This document shows positions 42,977-50,451 of a DNA stretch of 64,000 nt, one piece after another. The position numbers were made by a program, and so were the translations under genes. The first letter of the stretch is position 1. Every line of letters begins with the position of its first letter. The notes beneath the pieces are model-generated. The model saw nothing but the letters and a program-made list of their open reading frames with translations. It was not told the origin of the DNA and did not search any database. The stretch is from assembly GCA_963833375.1 (NCBI GenBank), contig CAWHXR010000004.1:527680-591679 (forward strand), given 5' to 3'. The DNA is from DASUPK01 sp963833375. Lineage in GTDB: Bacteria > Actinomycetota > Thermoleophilia > Solirubrobacterales > 70-9.

Positions 42977-43989
42977 CCGGAGTTCGCCGAGGCAGGTTGT
43001 TTGAAGGGCTGGCGGCGCGAGAGCATGTGCCAGGCCGCGATCAAGAGCTTGCGGGCGACGGCCGACTTCGCCGGGTTCTTGCCGTGACGGGCCGTGACCT
43101 GCAGGTAGTGGGCGTGCCAGGGATTCGAAGGGCGCCAGGCGTTGTTGGCGGCCTCGACCGCCGCCCAGCGCAGCGTCCGCGAGCCGGCCTTGGAGAGCGC
43201 CCCGGTCGCCGAGCGCTCGCCCGACTGGCTCACCCTGGGAGCGAGGCCGGCGTAGCCGACGAGCTTGCCGGGCCCCGGAAAGCGCGAGACCTCGCCGATC
43301 TCGGCGGCGAAGGTGAGGCTGAGCAGCGGGCCGACCCCGGGGATCGTCGCCAAGAGCCGGGCTCGCTCGTCTGATCTTGCGATCGGACCGAGCTCGCGGT
43401 CGACCGGATCGATTCGCCGGTCCATCTCGTCGGCTAGCTCGAGCAGCTCTGAGATCGAGGCCCGCCAGACCGCCGGCACCCCGCGGCGCTCCAGGAGCTG
43501 CATCCCATCCGGCTTTCGCAGCCGGGCGTGGGAGATCCGCAGGCCGAACTGAGTGAGCAGCCCGAAGATCCGGTTGCGGGCCGAGGTGCGGGTCTTGACC
43601 AGGTGGGCGCGGCGGCGCAGGCGCTCGCGGAGCGCCCGGTCCTCGGCCGAAGGGACCCAGAGCTCAGGGACCAGATCGCGCCGGCAGAGCTCGGCCAGCA
43701 CCCGGGCGTCGACCTTGTCGGTCTTGCAGGCGAGCGGGGCGACGTCCCTGACCTTGCGGGCGTGGGCGACCTTCATCTCCCAACCGGCGCTCTCGAGCCG
43801 ATCGCGAACCCAAACCGCGCCGCTCATCATCTCCACGGCGCCCGAGGCTTCGGTGCCGACTCGCAAGACCAGCCTCGCCAGCCCATCCTCGTTGGCCGGG
43901 ATCAACCCCTCGGCCGAGATCTCGCCGCTCTCTCCGAGCGCGCAGAAGGCAGCGCGCCCGTAGGCCCAATCGATTCCGACATAGTTCAT
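42958..43989 (-). CDS. IS110-family transposase (element c)
   Basis: 343 residues from MNYVGIDWAYGRAAFCALGE; the longer frame upstream is discarded because the family begins here. DEDD RuvC-like residues: Asp in GIDWAYG, Glu in GAVEMMSG, Asp/Asp in CKTDKVDARV. C-terminal Tnp domain: IPGVGPLLSLTFAAEIGEVS and SQSGERSATGALSKAGSRTL with the catalytic Ser region. The frame is intact, unlike the two related copies, so this is the best candidate for an active recombinase. Confidence 0.9.
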   Translation of the reverse strand: MNYVGIDWAYGRAAFCALGESGEISAEGLIPANEDGLARLVLRVGTEASGAVEMMSGAVWVRDRLESAGWEMKVAHARKVRDVAPLACKTDKVDARVLAELCRRDLVPELWVPSAEDRALRERLRRRAHLVKTRTSARNRIFGLLTQFGLRISHARLRKPDGMQLLERRGVPAVWRASISELLELADEMDRRIDPVDRELGPIARSDERARLLATIPGVGPLLSLTFAAEIGEVSRFPGPGKLVGYAGLAPRVSQSGERSATGALSKAGSRTLRWAAVEAANNAWRPSNPWHAHYLQVTARHGKNPAKSAVARKLLIAAWHMLSRRQPFKQPASANSGCFLTA

Positions 43990-44091
43990 GTCGGGTCTCC
44001 TCTCCTCGCTGAACTGCAGTGCCAACCGCGGTTCTAGTGAGCGCGGCGGAGGCCCCTTTTTCAGTTCAGAGGAGCGGGACCTTCATGACAT

Positions 44092-44134
44092 TCCATGCGA
44101 AGCGGCATAGCTGCTTCTCGTGCAAAGCGGCTAT
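44092..44134. repeat. double-hairpin repeat (left part split by element c)
   Basis: TCCATGCGAAGCGG (right half of the first hairpin) then CTGCTTCTCGTGCAAAGCGG. The left half, CTGCTTTC, lies at 42786-42793 across the IS. Confidence 0.75.
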
Positions 44135-44252
44135 TCCGGGAGTCTCGTCCCCAGCAGCCCCGACTCCCGCATTCAACGCGAATGCGAGCGTAAGCGCCAT
44201 GGGTCTAGTCTCGATTTGGGGGCGATTGGGCTTGCCTCCTGCTTCGAGCTCC

Positions 44253-44792
44253 TCAGCCGCTGACCGGGACGACGGTCTCCACCAGGCCAGTGACCACGTC
44301 GTAGACATGCCCGGACACTGCGACCCGCGCGGAGATCGGAGGCGCAGATCGGAGTCGCTCGACGTCGCCGGTGACGGTCGCCGCGGGGTCGAGGACGGCG
44401 TGCTCGCGCAGGGTCGATTCTTCGGCGCCGATCCGCTCGGCGTAGCGGTGGCGGAAGGTGTCGTCGGCGAGCGCTCCGGATCCGCACTGAGTGTGGTGGA
44501 TCACGGCGGCCTCGAACAGGGGGCCGTCGGGCAGTGCGTTCTCGGCGAGTTGGCCGATGAAGGCGACATCGTTGATCACCTCCGGGGTGACCCGCCCACC
44601 GACGTTGCGGACGACCATCGCGTCGCTGAGGTCGAGGCCGAGGAAGTGCGCAGGGTCGACGCGCGGGTCAAGACACGTAATTACGAACAGGCGCAGGTTG
44701 GGGAAGACCACGGCACCCTCATGGCCCCCCGCGGCGGCGAAGGCGCGGTTGCGCTCGAGCGCGGGCTCGATGTTGGGTTGCTGGTTGTTCAT
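44253..44792 (-). CDS. beta-class carbonic anhydrase
   Basis: 179 residues. Zinc-site residues are in place: VITCLDPRVD with Cys40, Asp42 and Arg44, and VIHHTQCGSG with His100 and Cys103. The enzyme interconverts CO2 and bicarbonate in the cytoplasm. The small size fits the shorter beta-CA subgroup. Start supported by AGGAGAAGGCAGAA before ATG. It lies next to SnoaL debris; no linked carboxylase. Confidence 0.9.
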   Translation of the reverse strand: MNNQQPNIEPALERNRAFAAAGGHEGAVVFPNLRLFVITCLDPRVDPAHFLGLDLSDAMVVRNVGGRVTPEVINDVAFIGQLAENALPDGPLFEAAVIHHTQCGSGALADDTFRHRYAERIGAEESTLREHAVLDPAATVTGDVERLRSAPPISARVAVSGHVYDVVTGLVETVVPVSG

Positions 44793-44822
44793 TTCTGCCT
44801 TCTCCTGTTGTTAGGAGTGGGG

Positions 44823-44914
44823 TCAGCTGCGCGCGGCGGCGGTGCCTCGTCCTCGAAGGCGGCGAAGAACCGTCGGACCGCCTCGTTGCGCACCTCGACG
44901 TTCTCCTCCGACAT
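44823..44914 (-). pseudogene. SnoaL N-terminal relic
   Basis: MSEENVEVRNEAVRRFFAAF then a Pro/Ala stretch: only ~30 residues remain. Start codon and GATACT promoter are intact. Confidence 0.65.
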
Positions 44915-44922
44915 CGCCACGC

Positions 44923-44928
44923 AGTATC
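44923..44928 (-). promoter_or_regulatory. GATACT box of SnoaL relic
   Basis: GAGAGATACTGCGTGGCG before ATG (one G of the usual GGGCG missing, so 8-nt spacing). Confidence 0.45.
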
Positions 44929-44941
44929 TCTCGACGGGGTG

Positions 44942-44960
44942 CCGCTTTTCGTCCAAAGCG
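44942..44960. repeat. half repeat (TCGTCC hairpin) in upstream position
   Basis: CCGCTTTTCGTCCAAAGCG sits where the CCATGC hairpin is expected upstream of a SnoaL promoter, suggesting recombination between the two hairpins. 44961-45220 holds nothing else. Confidence 0.75.
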
Positions 44961-45220
44961 ATAGCTAGCCCTAAGCCGCACGCCCGGCTGCGGCCTTCTA
45001 CTCCTTACCCCGGTCCGAAGTCGTGGACGAACCAACCGGTCCCCTGGTGCAACTCTTGCCTCCCACCCCAATCATTTTTGCGGTGGTGTGCTTGGCGATC
45101 CGAGTCGGATAGCAGGCCTATATCCGCACTTCAGACAACTGACATCCCCATCGTCGTCGCGGAACATGGCTGGAGTTACACAGCGGCAGCGAAGGGCGGT
45201 CGGGGCTGGCCCCCATCAGA

Positions 45221-45769
45221 TCAGCCCCCGGCCCGCTTCACGGTGTAGTGCACGAGCCCCGTCCCGCAGATCAAGGTCGGGGAGATCTGCACGTGCCTCA
45301 GGAGGAGGTCACCCTCCATTTTGCGGGCAGTGATGACCTTCCCAACGGCCTCGATAAGCGGATAAGGCCCGGAGTAGTCGAAGCGCTTGCCCTTGGGATA
45401 CCCCGGCACCGGCTTGTTCATCCTCACGGGCGGCATGGTCACCGTTACAGGGGACGCGGAGCTGCATTCCGGCGGAGTCTGGCCCGGCCAAACGGGAGTG
45501 ACTGTGGTCGTGAGGTTGACGACGTAGCCCGCCTTCGTGATCTGAAAGCTGATCGGCGCGGGCGGGCCCGGCCAGCTCGGCGTAGCCTCCGTCATCCCCG
45601 TCCACCGGCCCACCAGCGGGTTCTTCGCCTTCCCCTTCTTCGCCTGGGACTGATCGGCGATCAGCCCCGAGCCGATCAGGGCGGCCGTAAGAGCAAGAGC
45701 AGTGGCCGCCATGCGCAGCCTCGTGGATGTCCGCACCGTGTTCGTACCTCCTCGGGATTGCCCCGTCAT
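45221..45769 (-). CDS. secreted protein, unknown function
   Basis: 182 residues. Signal peptide RMAATALALTAALIGSGLIA, a short Lys-rich start (KKGKAKNPLVGRWTG) and a beta-rich domain: PISFQITKAGYVVNLTTTVT, FDYSGPYPLIEAVGKVITA, and two Cys that may pair. Pattern resembles secreted lipocalin-like small proteins, but I cannot assign it. Confidence 0.6.
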   Translation of the reverse strand: MTGQSRGGTNTVRTSTRLRMAATALALTAALIGSGLIADQSQAKKGKAKNPLVGRWTGMTEATPSWPGPPAPISFQITKAGYVVNLTTTVTPVWPGQTPPECSSASPVTVTMPPVRMNKPVPGYPKGKRFDYSGPYPLIEAVGKVITARKMEGDLLLRHVQISPTLICGTGLVHYTVKRAGG

Positions 45770-45809
45770 CTCAACCCCCCTCTTCCGCGAAAGATTACGC
45801 CTTCCACCC

Positions 45810-45986
45810 TTACTGGGACTCGCTGTCCTCGGCGTCCTTTGCCTCGCTAACCGCCCATGCCACGCGCTCGATCAGTTGGGCCGCGTGGTGTTCGCTGGCC
45901 AGGTGCTCCGGTTGAACATCCTCGTAGAGGAGGACGTTGGTGTCTTGCTTGGTGGTGCCGTTGCTCTGCACGATGATCGCTGGCAT
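45810..45986 (-). CDS. small conserved protein, copy 2
   Basis: 58 residues from MPAIIVQSNGTTKQDTNVLL to AKDAEDSESQ with the strong AGGAGG Shine-Dalgarno. Complete version of the protein whose other copy (37934) carries a C-terminal extension. Acidic, helical; perhaps a DNA-mimic or toxin/antitoxin-type small protein, but there is no evidence for either. Located in arm 2 of the inverted duplication. Confidence 0.65.
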   Translation of the reverse strand: MPAIIVQSNGTTKQDTNVLLYEDVQPEHLASEHHAAQLIERVAWAVSEAKDAEDSESQ

Positions 45987-46170
45987 CCGCTTGTTCCTCC
46001 TATCGAAGTAGAAGTTCCCTCCGTAATTGAGCACCTGGTTCCTAAGGTCCAGGTAACCAGTTGGTAATCGGAGACGAAGCACTCGACCAGTTGCTCGCCG
46101 CTGCTTCGGCAGCCCTGCGCCTGGACGCTCCCTCCTGGTTAGATAGAGCCGCCCGCCAGGGCCGCCAGAG
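45829..46170 (-). repeat. inverted duplication, arm 2 (~340 bp)
   Basis: Reverse complement of 37752-38093 with few mismatches, including the promoter-proximal region and the small gene. Confidence 0.8.
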
Positions 46171-46187
46171 GCCGCCCTGGACGGCAG

Positions 46188-46236
46188 GACTGCGGAGAGG
46201 CCCCCGGCTGGTCCACTGCGGAGAGGCCCCCGGCTG
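46188..46236. repeat. short tandem repeat (2 copies of ~25 bp)
   Basis: CTGCGGAGAGGCCCCCGGCT occurs twice in tandem between the converging small gene and surface-protein gene; GGCCCCCGGCTGGTCCGGGG can fold and may serve as terminator. Confidence 0.6.
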
Positions 46237-46258
46237 GTCCGGGGCTTATCCGTTCAGC

Positions 46259-46990
46259 TCAGACGGGGAGCTTGTTCGCCTTCTTTTTGCACTTCTTGCG
46301 CTTCTTCGCCGAGTGCTTCTTCTTGCACTTCTTGAGAGCCGCTGCGCGCTGGCCGGTCGCGGTCGCGGGGCAGGGTCCCTGCGTGGTGGCGTTGGTCGGG
46401 CATTGATCCTGGGTCTCATCCCCGAAGCCGTCACCGTCCGCGTCGGGCTCGAGGACCGCGGAGACGTTGACGAGGGTTACTGGCTCCGGGGCCCCGACCG
46501 CGCTCCTCGTCTCGCCGGGAGCGGGATCACCGCCGGACAGTTCAAGCACATTGTCTCCGGCCATGCCGCCGTATGTGCTCGCCGCGTTCTCCCCTCGCAG
46601 CCCCAGCATTTCGCCGCCACTGACCGGAAGCCGAGTCGCGAAGGGGTTCACGATGCCAGCGGTGAAGCTCTCGAGGTCGCTCCTGCCGACGAGGAAGAAG
46701 TCAGTCGTCATGCCCACCTGCCTCCAGAGCTGGAGCCGCCCGCTCCCCGCGCTCCCGTCCTCGGCCGAGCCCATGTGCGACCAGCCGGTGATCACGCCAC
46801 CGGGGGGCGGCACCGTGTAGGGAATCGTGGCGGTCTGGAGCTGCACGAAACTTCCTGACGGCCTGAGGAGGGGAAACGGCGGTGAAACCTGTCCCAGCTG
46901 GGTGGCGGCACCCGCCGTCGGCGCGGCGATTCCGAGCAAAGCGACCGCAAGCACTGCGAGCAAAGCCTTGCGCATGATCCCGGCTTTCAT
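46259..46990 (-). CDS. secreted Lys-rich surface protein, paralogue D
   Basis: 243 residues from MKAGIMRKALLAVLAVALLG (or MRK at 46975). Blocks shared with paralogues A and B: PYTVPPPGGVITGWSHMGSA, TDFFLVGRSDLESFTAGIVN, RLPVSGGEMLGLRG. A TSP3-like DPDADGDGFGDETQDQC Ca2+ segment and a very basic tail (KKCKKKHSAKKRKKCKKKAN) end it. Likely extracellular and possibly wall- or polyanion-binding through the basic tail. Confidence 0.7.
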   Translation of the reverse strand: MKAGIMRKALLAVLAVALLGIAAPTAGAATQLGQVSPPFPLLRPSGSFVQLQTATIPYTVPPPGGVITGWSHMGSAEDGSAGSGRLQLWRQVGMTTDFFLVGRSDLESFTAGIVNPFATRLPVSGGEMLGLRGENAASTYGGMAGDNVLELSGGDPAPGETRSAVGAPEPVTLVNVSAVLEPDADGDGFGDETQDQCPTNATTQGPCPATATGQRAAALKKCKKKHSAKKRKKCKKKANKLPV

Positions 46991-47147
46991 CGAGTCAGCC
47001 CAGATTCTCCCAGCCCCTCCGCTTCGCGCAACCCTCACTTCTCGGGGAATGCTCGGACCAGCGTATTTGCGCAGCGCGCTGCGCTGTAAGAAACCGGCGC
47101 TGGGCGTAGGGTGGGATCACCGAATCCGCTTCACAGGAGGTGAAGCT

Positions 47148-47399
47148 ATGAGGAAGTTGATTGCGGGGGCGATCGTGGCGGCGGCACTGGCTGTGCCCGC
47201 CACTCCCGCCTTTGCCATCCATGACGCAACGGGTATGCCGGGTGCTGTCTGCTCGAATCCGGATTCCAATGCTGTTGGGCATGGGACCGCGAACAACCCA
47301 GACCAGCAGCCAAACACCGGCGTCTCGAACACCGAGCGCGGGATGGCTGGGCACAACCCCCATGTAGGCGGAGATCCTCCGCCCTGCAACAACGCCTAG
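47148..47399 (+). CDS. small secreted protein
   Basis: 83 residues: signal peptide MRKLIAGAIVAAALAVPATP cleaved after AFA, mature part rich in Asn, Gly, Pro and His with two Cys (GAVCSNPDSNAVGHG, DPPPCNNA). Start fixed by AGGAGGTGAAGCT before ATG. Divergent from paralogue D. No family recognised. Confidence 0.7.
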   Translation: MRKLIAGAIVAAALAVPATPAFAIHDATGMPGAVCSNPDSNAVGHGTANNPDQQPNTGVSNTERGMAGHNPHVGGDPPPCNNA

Positions 47400-47492
47400 A
47401 CAGGTGCGCGGTCCGGGCGGGGCGGAGTACTTGACCGACCCGGCCCCGTCCGGACTCACCCTCTCAGTCATCGCGGAGCAACCTCGTCGCGA

Positions 47493-47498
47493 GATACT
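47493..47498 (+). promoter_or_regulatory. GATACT box in front of a SnoaL start relic
   Basis: GCGAGATACTGCGTGGGCG then ATG at 47508, 9-nt spacing. It now drives the array 47548-48712. Confidence 0.5.
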
Positions 47499-47507
47499 GC
47501 GTGGGCG

Positions 47508-47522
47508 ATGTTGTAGGAAAAC
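47508..47522 (+). pseudogene. SnoaL start relic
   Basis: ATGTTGTAGGAAAAC corresponds to the array start ATGTCGCAGGAGAAC, with C-to-T changes that create a stop at codon 3. Confidence 0.5.
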
Positions 47523-47547
47523 CCTAGAGCCATGGGAAGGAGTTCAC

Positions 47548-47853
47548 ATGCACGCACGGATAGCCGCCTTTACGGGAGAGCCCGCAATGGCCGACCGAGC
47601 AATGGAGGCAATTCGCGGCCAAGTCGAGGCCCAGTGGGAATCGCCGCCGGAGGGACTCGAAAACGCCAAGGAGCTGTTCGTACTGATTGACCGCGAGGGC
47701 GGGAAGGGCCTCGGCATCACGCTGTATGAAACGGAGGACGATCTAAGGCGTGGAGATGAGGCCCTGAACGCGATGTCGCCTGCTGACCCCGAGGCCACGG
47801 GACGTAGGACGGACGTGAGCATCTACGAAGTAGTCCTGCACAAGGAGCGCTGA
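47548..47853 (+). CDS. dimeric alpha/beta-barrel-type small protein in a SnoaL slot
   Basis: 101 residues from MHARIAAFTGEPAMADRAME, with GGAAGGAG before ATG. KELFVLIDREGGKGLGITLY and EVVLHKER give the beta-alpha-beta pattern of ABM-like (antibiotic biosynthesis monooxygenase-type) domains; assignment is tentative. It sits exactly between a SnoaL start relic (47508) and a SnoaL end relic (47875), as if it had replaced the body of a SnoaL gene. Co-transcribed with the two SnoaL genes that follow. Confidence 0.65.
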   Translation: MHARIAAFTGEPAMADRAMEAIRGQVEAQWESPPEGLENAKELFVLIDREGGKGLGITLYETEDDLRRGDEALNAMSPADPEATGRRTDVSIYEVVLHKER

Positions 47854-47874
47854 GTTCTCTCGCAGAAGATCACC

Positions 47875-47890
47875 GCCGGGCTCGGAGTAG
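47875..47890 (+). pseudogene. SnoaL end relic
   Basis: GCCGGGCTCGGAGTAG, the family ending with 2 nt deleted (normally GCCGGGCTGTCGGAGTAG), followed by the standard GCG and the next ATG. Confidence 0.5.
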
Positions 47891-47893
47891 GCG

Positions 47894-48304
47894 ATGTCGG
47901 AGGAGAACGTCGAGGTGGTGCGCGGGATCTACGACGCGACCGCGCGGCGCGACAACGTGACGCCTTTCGAGGTCTACGCCGCCGACGTCGTCGTTGACAT
48001 CTCGAACATGCGCCGGGCAGCTTTGGGGATGAAGCCGGTGTACCACGGACATGAAGGTGTGCGGCAGTTCTGGCGCGAGTCACTCTCCGCCTTCGGCGAG
48101 TTCAATTTCGAAGTCGAGCAGTTGATAGACGCGGGCGACCAAGTTCTGGCAGTCATCCGCGAGCGCGAGGTTGGACGCGCCAGCGGTGTGCCGGTGGAGA
48201 CGACCCACCTGGCGGTCTGGACGCTCGTCGACGGCAAAGTCATTCAGATGCAGATGTTCGACGACCGCCAGCAGGCCCTCAAAGCCGCCGGGCTGCGGGA
48301 GTAG
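47894..48304 (+). CDS. SnoaL-like protein
   Basis: 136 residues from MSEENVEVVRGIYDATARRD to QALKAAGLRE. The closest relative in the window is 18033-18443 (long identical stretches such as LIDAGDQVLAVIREREVGRA). It follows the end relic by 3 nt and precedes the next gene by 3 nt. SnoaL/NTF2 fold, function unknown. Confidence 0.85.
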   Translation: MSEENVEVVRGIYDATARRDNVTPFEVYAADVVVDISNMRRAALGMKPVYHGHEGVRQFWRESLSAFGEFNFEVEQLIDAGDQVLAVIREREVGRASGVPVETTHLAVWTLVDGKVIQMQMFDDRQQALKAAGLRE

Positions 48305-48307
48305 GCG

Positions 48308-48712
48308 ATGTCGCAGGAGAACCTGGAGGTCGTTCGCGGGCACATCGAGGCGTTTCGTCGAGATGACGTGTCGGTCTCTATGTCGTTCCTCGATCCGCAC
48401 GTCGTCTTCGATCCGTCTCGCTACGGCGGCCTAGACGTCGGAATTGCCTACGGACACGAGGCGGTGGTGCAGGCGGTGCGTCACTACGTGGGAGCGTTCG
48501 AGGATTACGCCTATGAGGTGGATCGGCTCACGGACCTCGGCTCGGGGGCCGTCCTCGCAGTTGTGACCGAGACAGGACGCGGTAAGGGGAGTGGTGTTCC
48601 CGTGGAGCGCCACTTCGCCGCGCTCTACACATTGATCGACGCCAAGATCACGCGGATCACCTTCTTTCCAAGCGAATCCCAGGCCCTCGAAGCCGTCGGG
48701 CTGTCGGAGTAG
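48308..48712 (+). CDS. SnoaL-like protein, last of array
   Basis: 134 residues from MSQENLEVVRGHIEAFRRDD to QALEAVGLSE. Contains DPHVVFDPSRYGGLDVGIAY, HEAVVQAVRHYVGAFEDYAY and LYTLIDAKITRITFFPS. Preceded by GGGAG-TAGGCG-ATG like all array members; its own stop is followed by GCGAATG, a decayed next start. Confidence 0.85.
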   Translation: MSQENLEVVRGHIEAFRRDDVSVSMSFLDPHVVFDPSRYGGLDVGIAYGHEAVVQAVRHYVGAFEDYAYEVDRLTDLGSGAVLAVVTETGRGKGSGVPVERHFAALYTLIDAKITRITFFPSESQALEAVGLSE

Positions 48713-48795
48713 GCGAATGGCAATTCCGCCATTTCTCGCGCAGAGCCACCCGGGCCGTTCTTTGACGCGCAGACTGGCTCTAGCTCCCCGCCGGT

Positions 48796-49020
48796 TCAGC
48801 TACCGACTAGGAGCGCCCCGAGATCGCCGTCGCCCGAGCTACCGTCGGCGGTGTGGTTGCCCGTCGGGCAGTCGAGGGAGATGCTCAGGGTGTGCTGTCC
48901 GGCTGGCACGACGCCGCTCAGCGCGATCGGCGTGTACGTAGCGGGGGTTGCCAAGGAGTCCGGCTGCCTCTGGCCGCTGCCCGGGACGCCAACACCATCG
49001 AGGTATAGAAAGGCGTTGCC
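48796..49020 (-). pseudogene. C-terminal fragment of a secreted protein, cut at a repeat/IS junction
   Basis: Minus-strand frame GNAFLYLDGVGVPGSGQRQP, then YTPIALSGVVPAGQHTLSIS, LDCPTGNHTADGSSGDGDLG and a TGA stop. A beta-sandwich-like secreted domain whose upstream part is missing: homology stops at the hairpin repeat that holds IS110 copy b. Confidence 0.55.
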
Positions 49021-49055
49021 GAAAGCGCCGCTTCTCGTCTCTATGAAGAAGGGCC

Positions 49056-49224
49056 GACTGTCAAGTAGCGGTCGGTGATCGGGTCAGGGTCCTCTCGTCG
49101 TTCGGGGGTTGGGAGCGGTGCTCATGTCTCTATGGCCTCCTCGGCGGGAGGATCAGGCGGAATCGGATGCTTCGCTCTCGGGCGCAAGTCCAAAAGGGCG
49201 GTCAGGCCGCCAGACGAAAAGCGG
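49056..49224 (-). ncRNA. predicted bridge RNA (seekRNA) region, copy b
   Basis: Identical guide segments to copy a: CCGCTTTTCGTC (49224-49213), hairpin over the stop codon, CTTTTGGAC (49196-49188). Its actual left target is CCGCTTCTCGTC, one mismatch to the guide. Confidence 0.6.
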
Positions 49225-50246
49225 CGCCTCTCGGAGCGAAGGACTGGTTGCGAGTGAGCATGTGCCAGATCGCGTGGGCAAGGCGGCGGGCGATCTCGAT
49301 CTGGGCGACCTTGGCGCCCCGCTGCTTTCCGAGCCTGCGCTTGGTGCGCTGGTAGCGCTCTGCATAGGCCGGGTGGCGGAGCGCCTGCATGGTGGCCTCG
49401 ACGAGCGCCCAGCGCAGGTAGGTGGGCCCGTGCTTGGAGAGCGGCCCGCGCCGGTCTGACTCGCCGGACTGCACCACCCGCGGGCAAAGCCCGCTGTAGC
49501 CGGTGAGCTTCTCGGGCGATGAGAAGCGGGAGATCTCGCCGATCTCGGCGGCGATCGTGAAGGCGAGCACCCAGCCGATTCCCGGGGCGCTCAAAAGCAG
49601 CGGGATGTAGGGGTGCTCGGCATGGCTCTCCCGCAGGCGACGGTTGACGTCCTCGATCTGATCCTCGAGATCGTCGATCAGGGCAAGCGAGGCGCTGACG
49701 TTGCCTCGCCAGGGCTCGGGGACCTCGAGCCGAGCCAATAGCTCCCTGCCCGCGAGGCCGAAGAGATCGGTGACCGGGCAGGGCCGCCCGAAGTTGATCA
49801 GGGTCGAGTGGATCCGACACTTCAGCATCGAGCGGTGCTTCACCAGGTGGAGGCGAAAGCGGGCGAGCTCGCGCTCCTCGCGAACCGCGGGGTCCGGCAG
49901 CCAGATCGCCGGCACCAGGTCGCGCTGGGAGAGCACCGCGAGCACCCTGGAGTCGATCCGGTCGGTCTTCACCGGCGAGCGGCGCCAGCCCCTTCACCTT
50001 CTGGGCGTCGGCGATCTCGACCGACCAGCCCTCCTGCTCGAGGGTGTCGTGGACGATCCTGGCCCCGGTCATCGACTCGACGACGGCGCAGACCGGCTGG
50101 CGGTGGACCTCGTCAATGCGGCGGGCGAGGGTCCTCAGGGAGTCTGGGTCGGGTGAGACGGCGAGCTGGTCGAGATGCTCTCCCTCGTCGCCCAGCAGGC
50201 AGACGTCGAGGCGCTTTCGGCTGAGATCCAATCCGGCGTGCAACAT
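49202..50246 (-). pseudogene. IS110-family transposase, copy b, one frameshift
   Basis: Same protein as copy a, but intact from KTDRIDSRVLAVLSQRDLVP to the C-terminus (256 residues in one frame). The only lesion is a 1-nt gain after LAPLA (about 49973), between the catalytic Glu and the Asp-Asp pair. A full protein would need a frameshift at that point. Confidence 0.8.
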
Positions 50247-50451
50247 TTGCGTGGGCCTCCTTGGTGCTCGTTTCTAGGTGACACGAGCGTGCCACCGGGA
50301 GGCCCTTCTTCATGGCAGTCCAAAGCGGCTATTCCGGAAGTCCTCCTCCAGCAGCCGAGACTCCCGCTTTCACGCGAAGGGAGGCGCACCGCAGACCAAA
50401 GCCTGAGTGCCGCTGTCTAAGCGAGAGCAATATGGTCTCGGCCCTGGCGCC

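Larger units (their letters stand above)
42794..44091 (-). mobile_element. IS110-family element (IS1111-like), element c, intact
   Basis: 1298 bp. Left end TCTTTGAAGAGGGCCC resembles the left end of copies a and b (TCTATGAAGAAGGGCC); right end CTTCATGACATTC resembles theirs (CTTCATGGCAGTC). Left flank CTGCTTTC and right flank CATGCGAAGCGG rebuild a CCATGC hairpin of the dispersed repeat. 102 bp upstream and 164 bp downstream of the transposase. Confidence 0.75.
49040..50318 (-). mobile_element. IS110-family element, copy b
   Basis: 1279 bp, same ends, same subterminal 13-bp inverted repeats (49043-49055, 50301-50313) and same site as copy a, about 19.2 kb away in direct orientation. Differs from a by a few substitutions and two indel sites. 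Confidence 0.85.
49028..50328. repeat. TCGTCC hairpin split by IS110 copy b
   Basis: CCGCTTCTCGTC on the left (to 49039) and TCCAAAGCGG on the right (from 50319) rebuild the hairpin. Confidence 0.8.

Noticed and set aside
44041..44068. Alternative right end of IS110 element c at about 44065
   Set aside because: The end CTTCATGACATTC at 44091 matches the right end of copies a/b better and its flank rebuilds the CCATGC hairpin.
44019..45248. 409-codon plus-strand frame
   Set aside because: Antisense to the carbonic anhydrase and the SnoaL relic.
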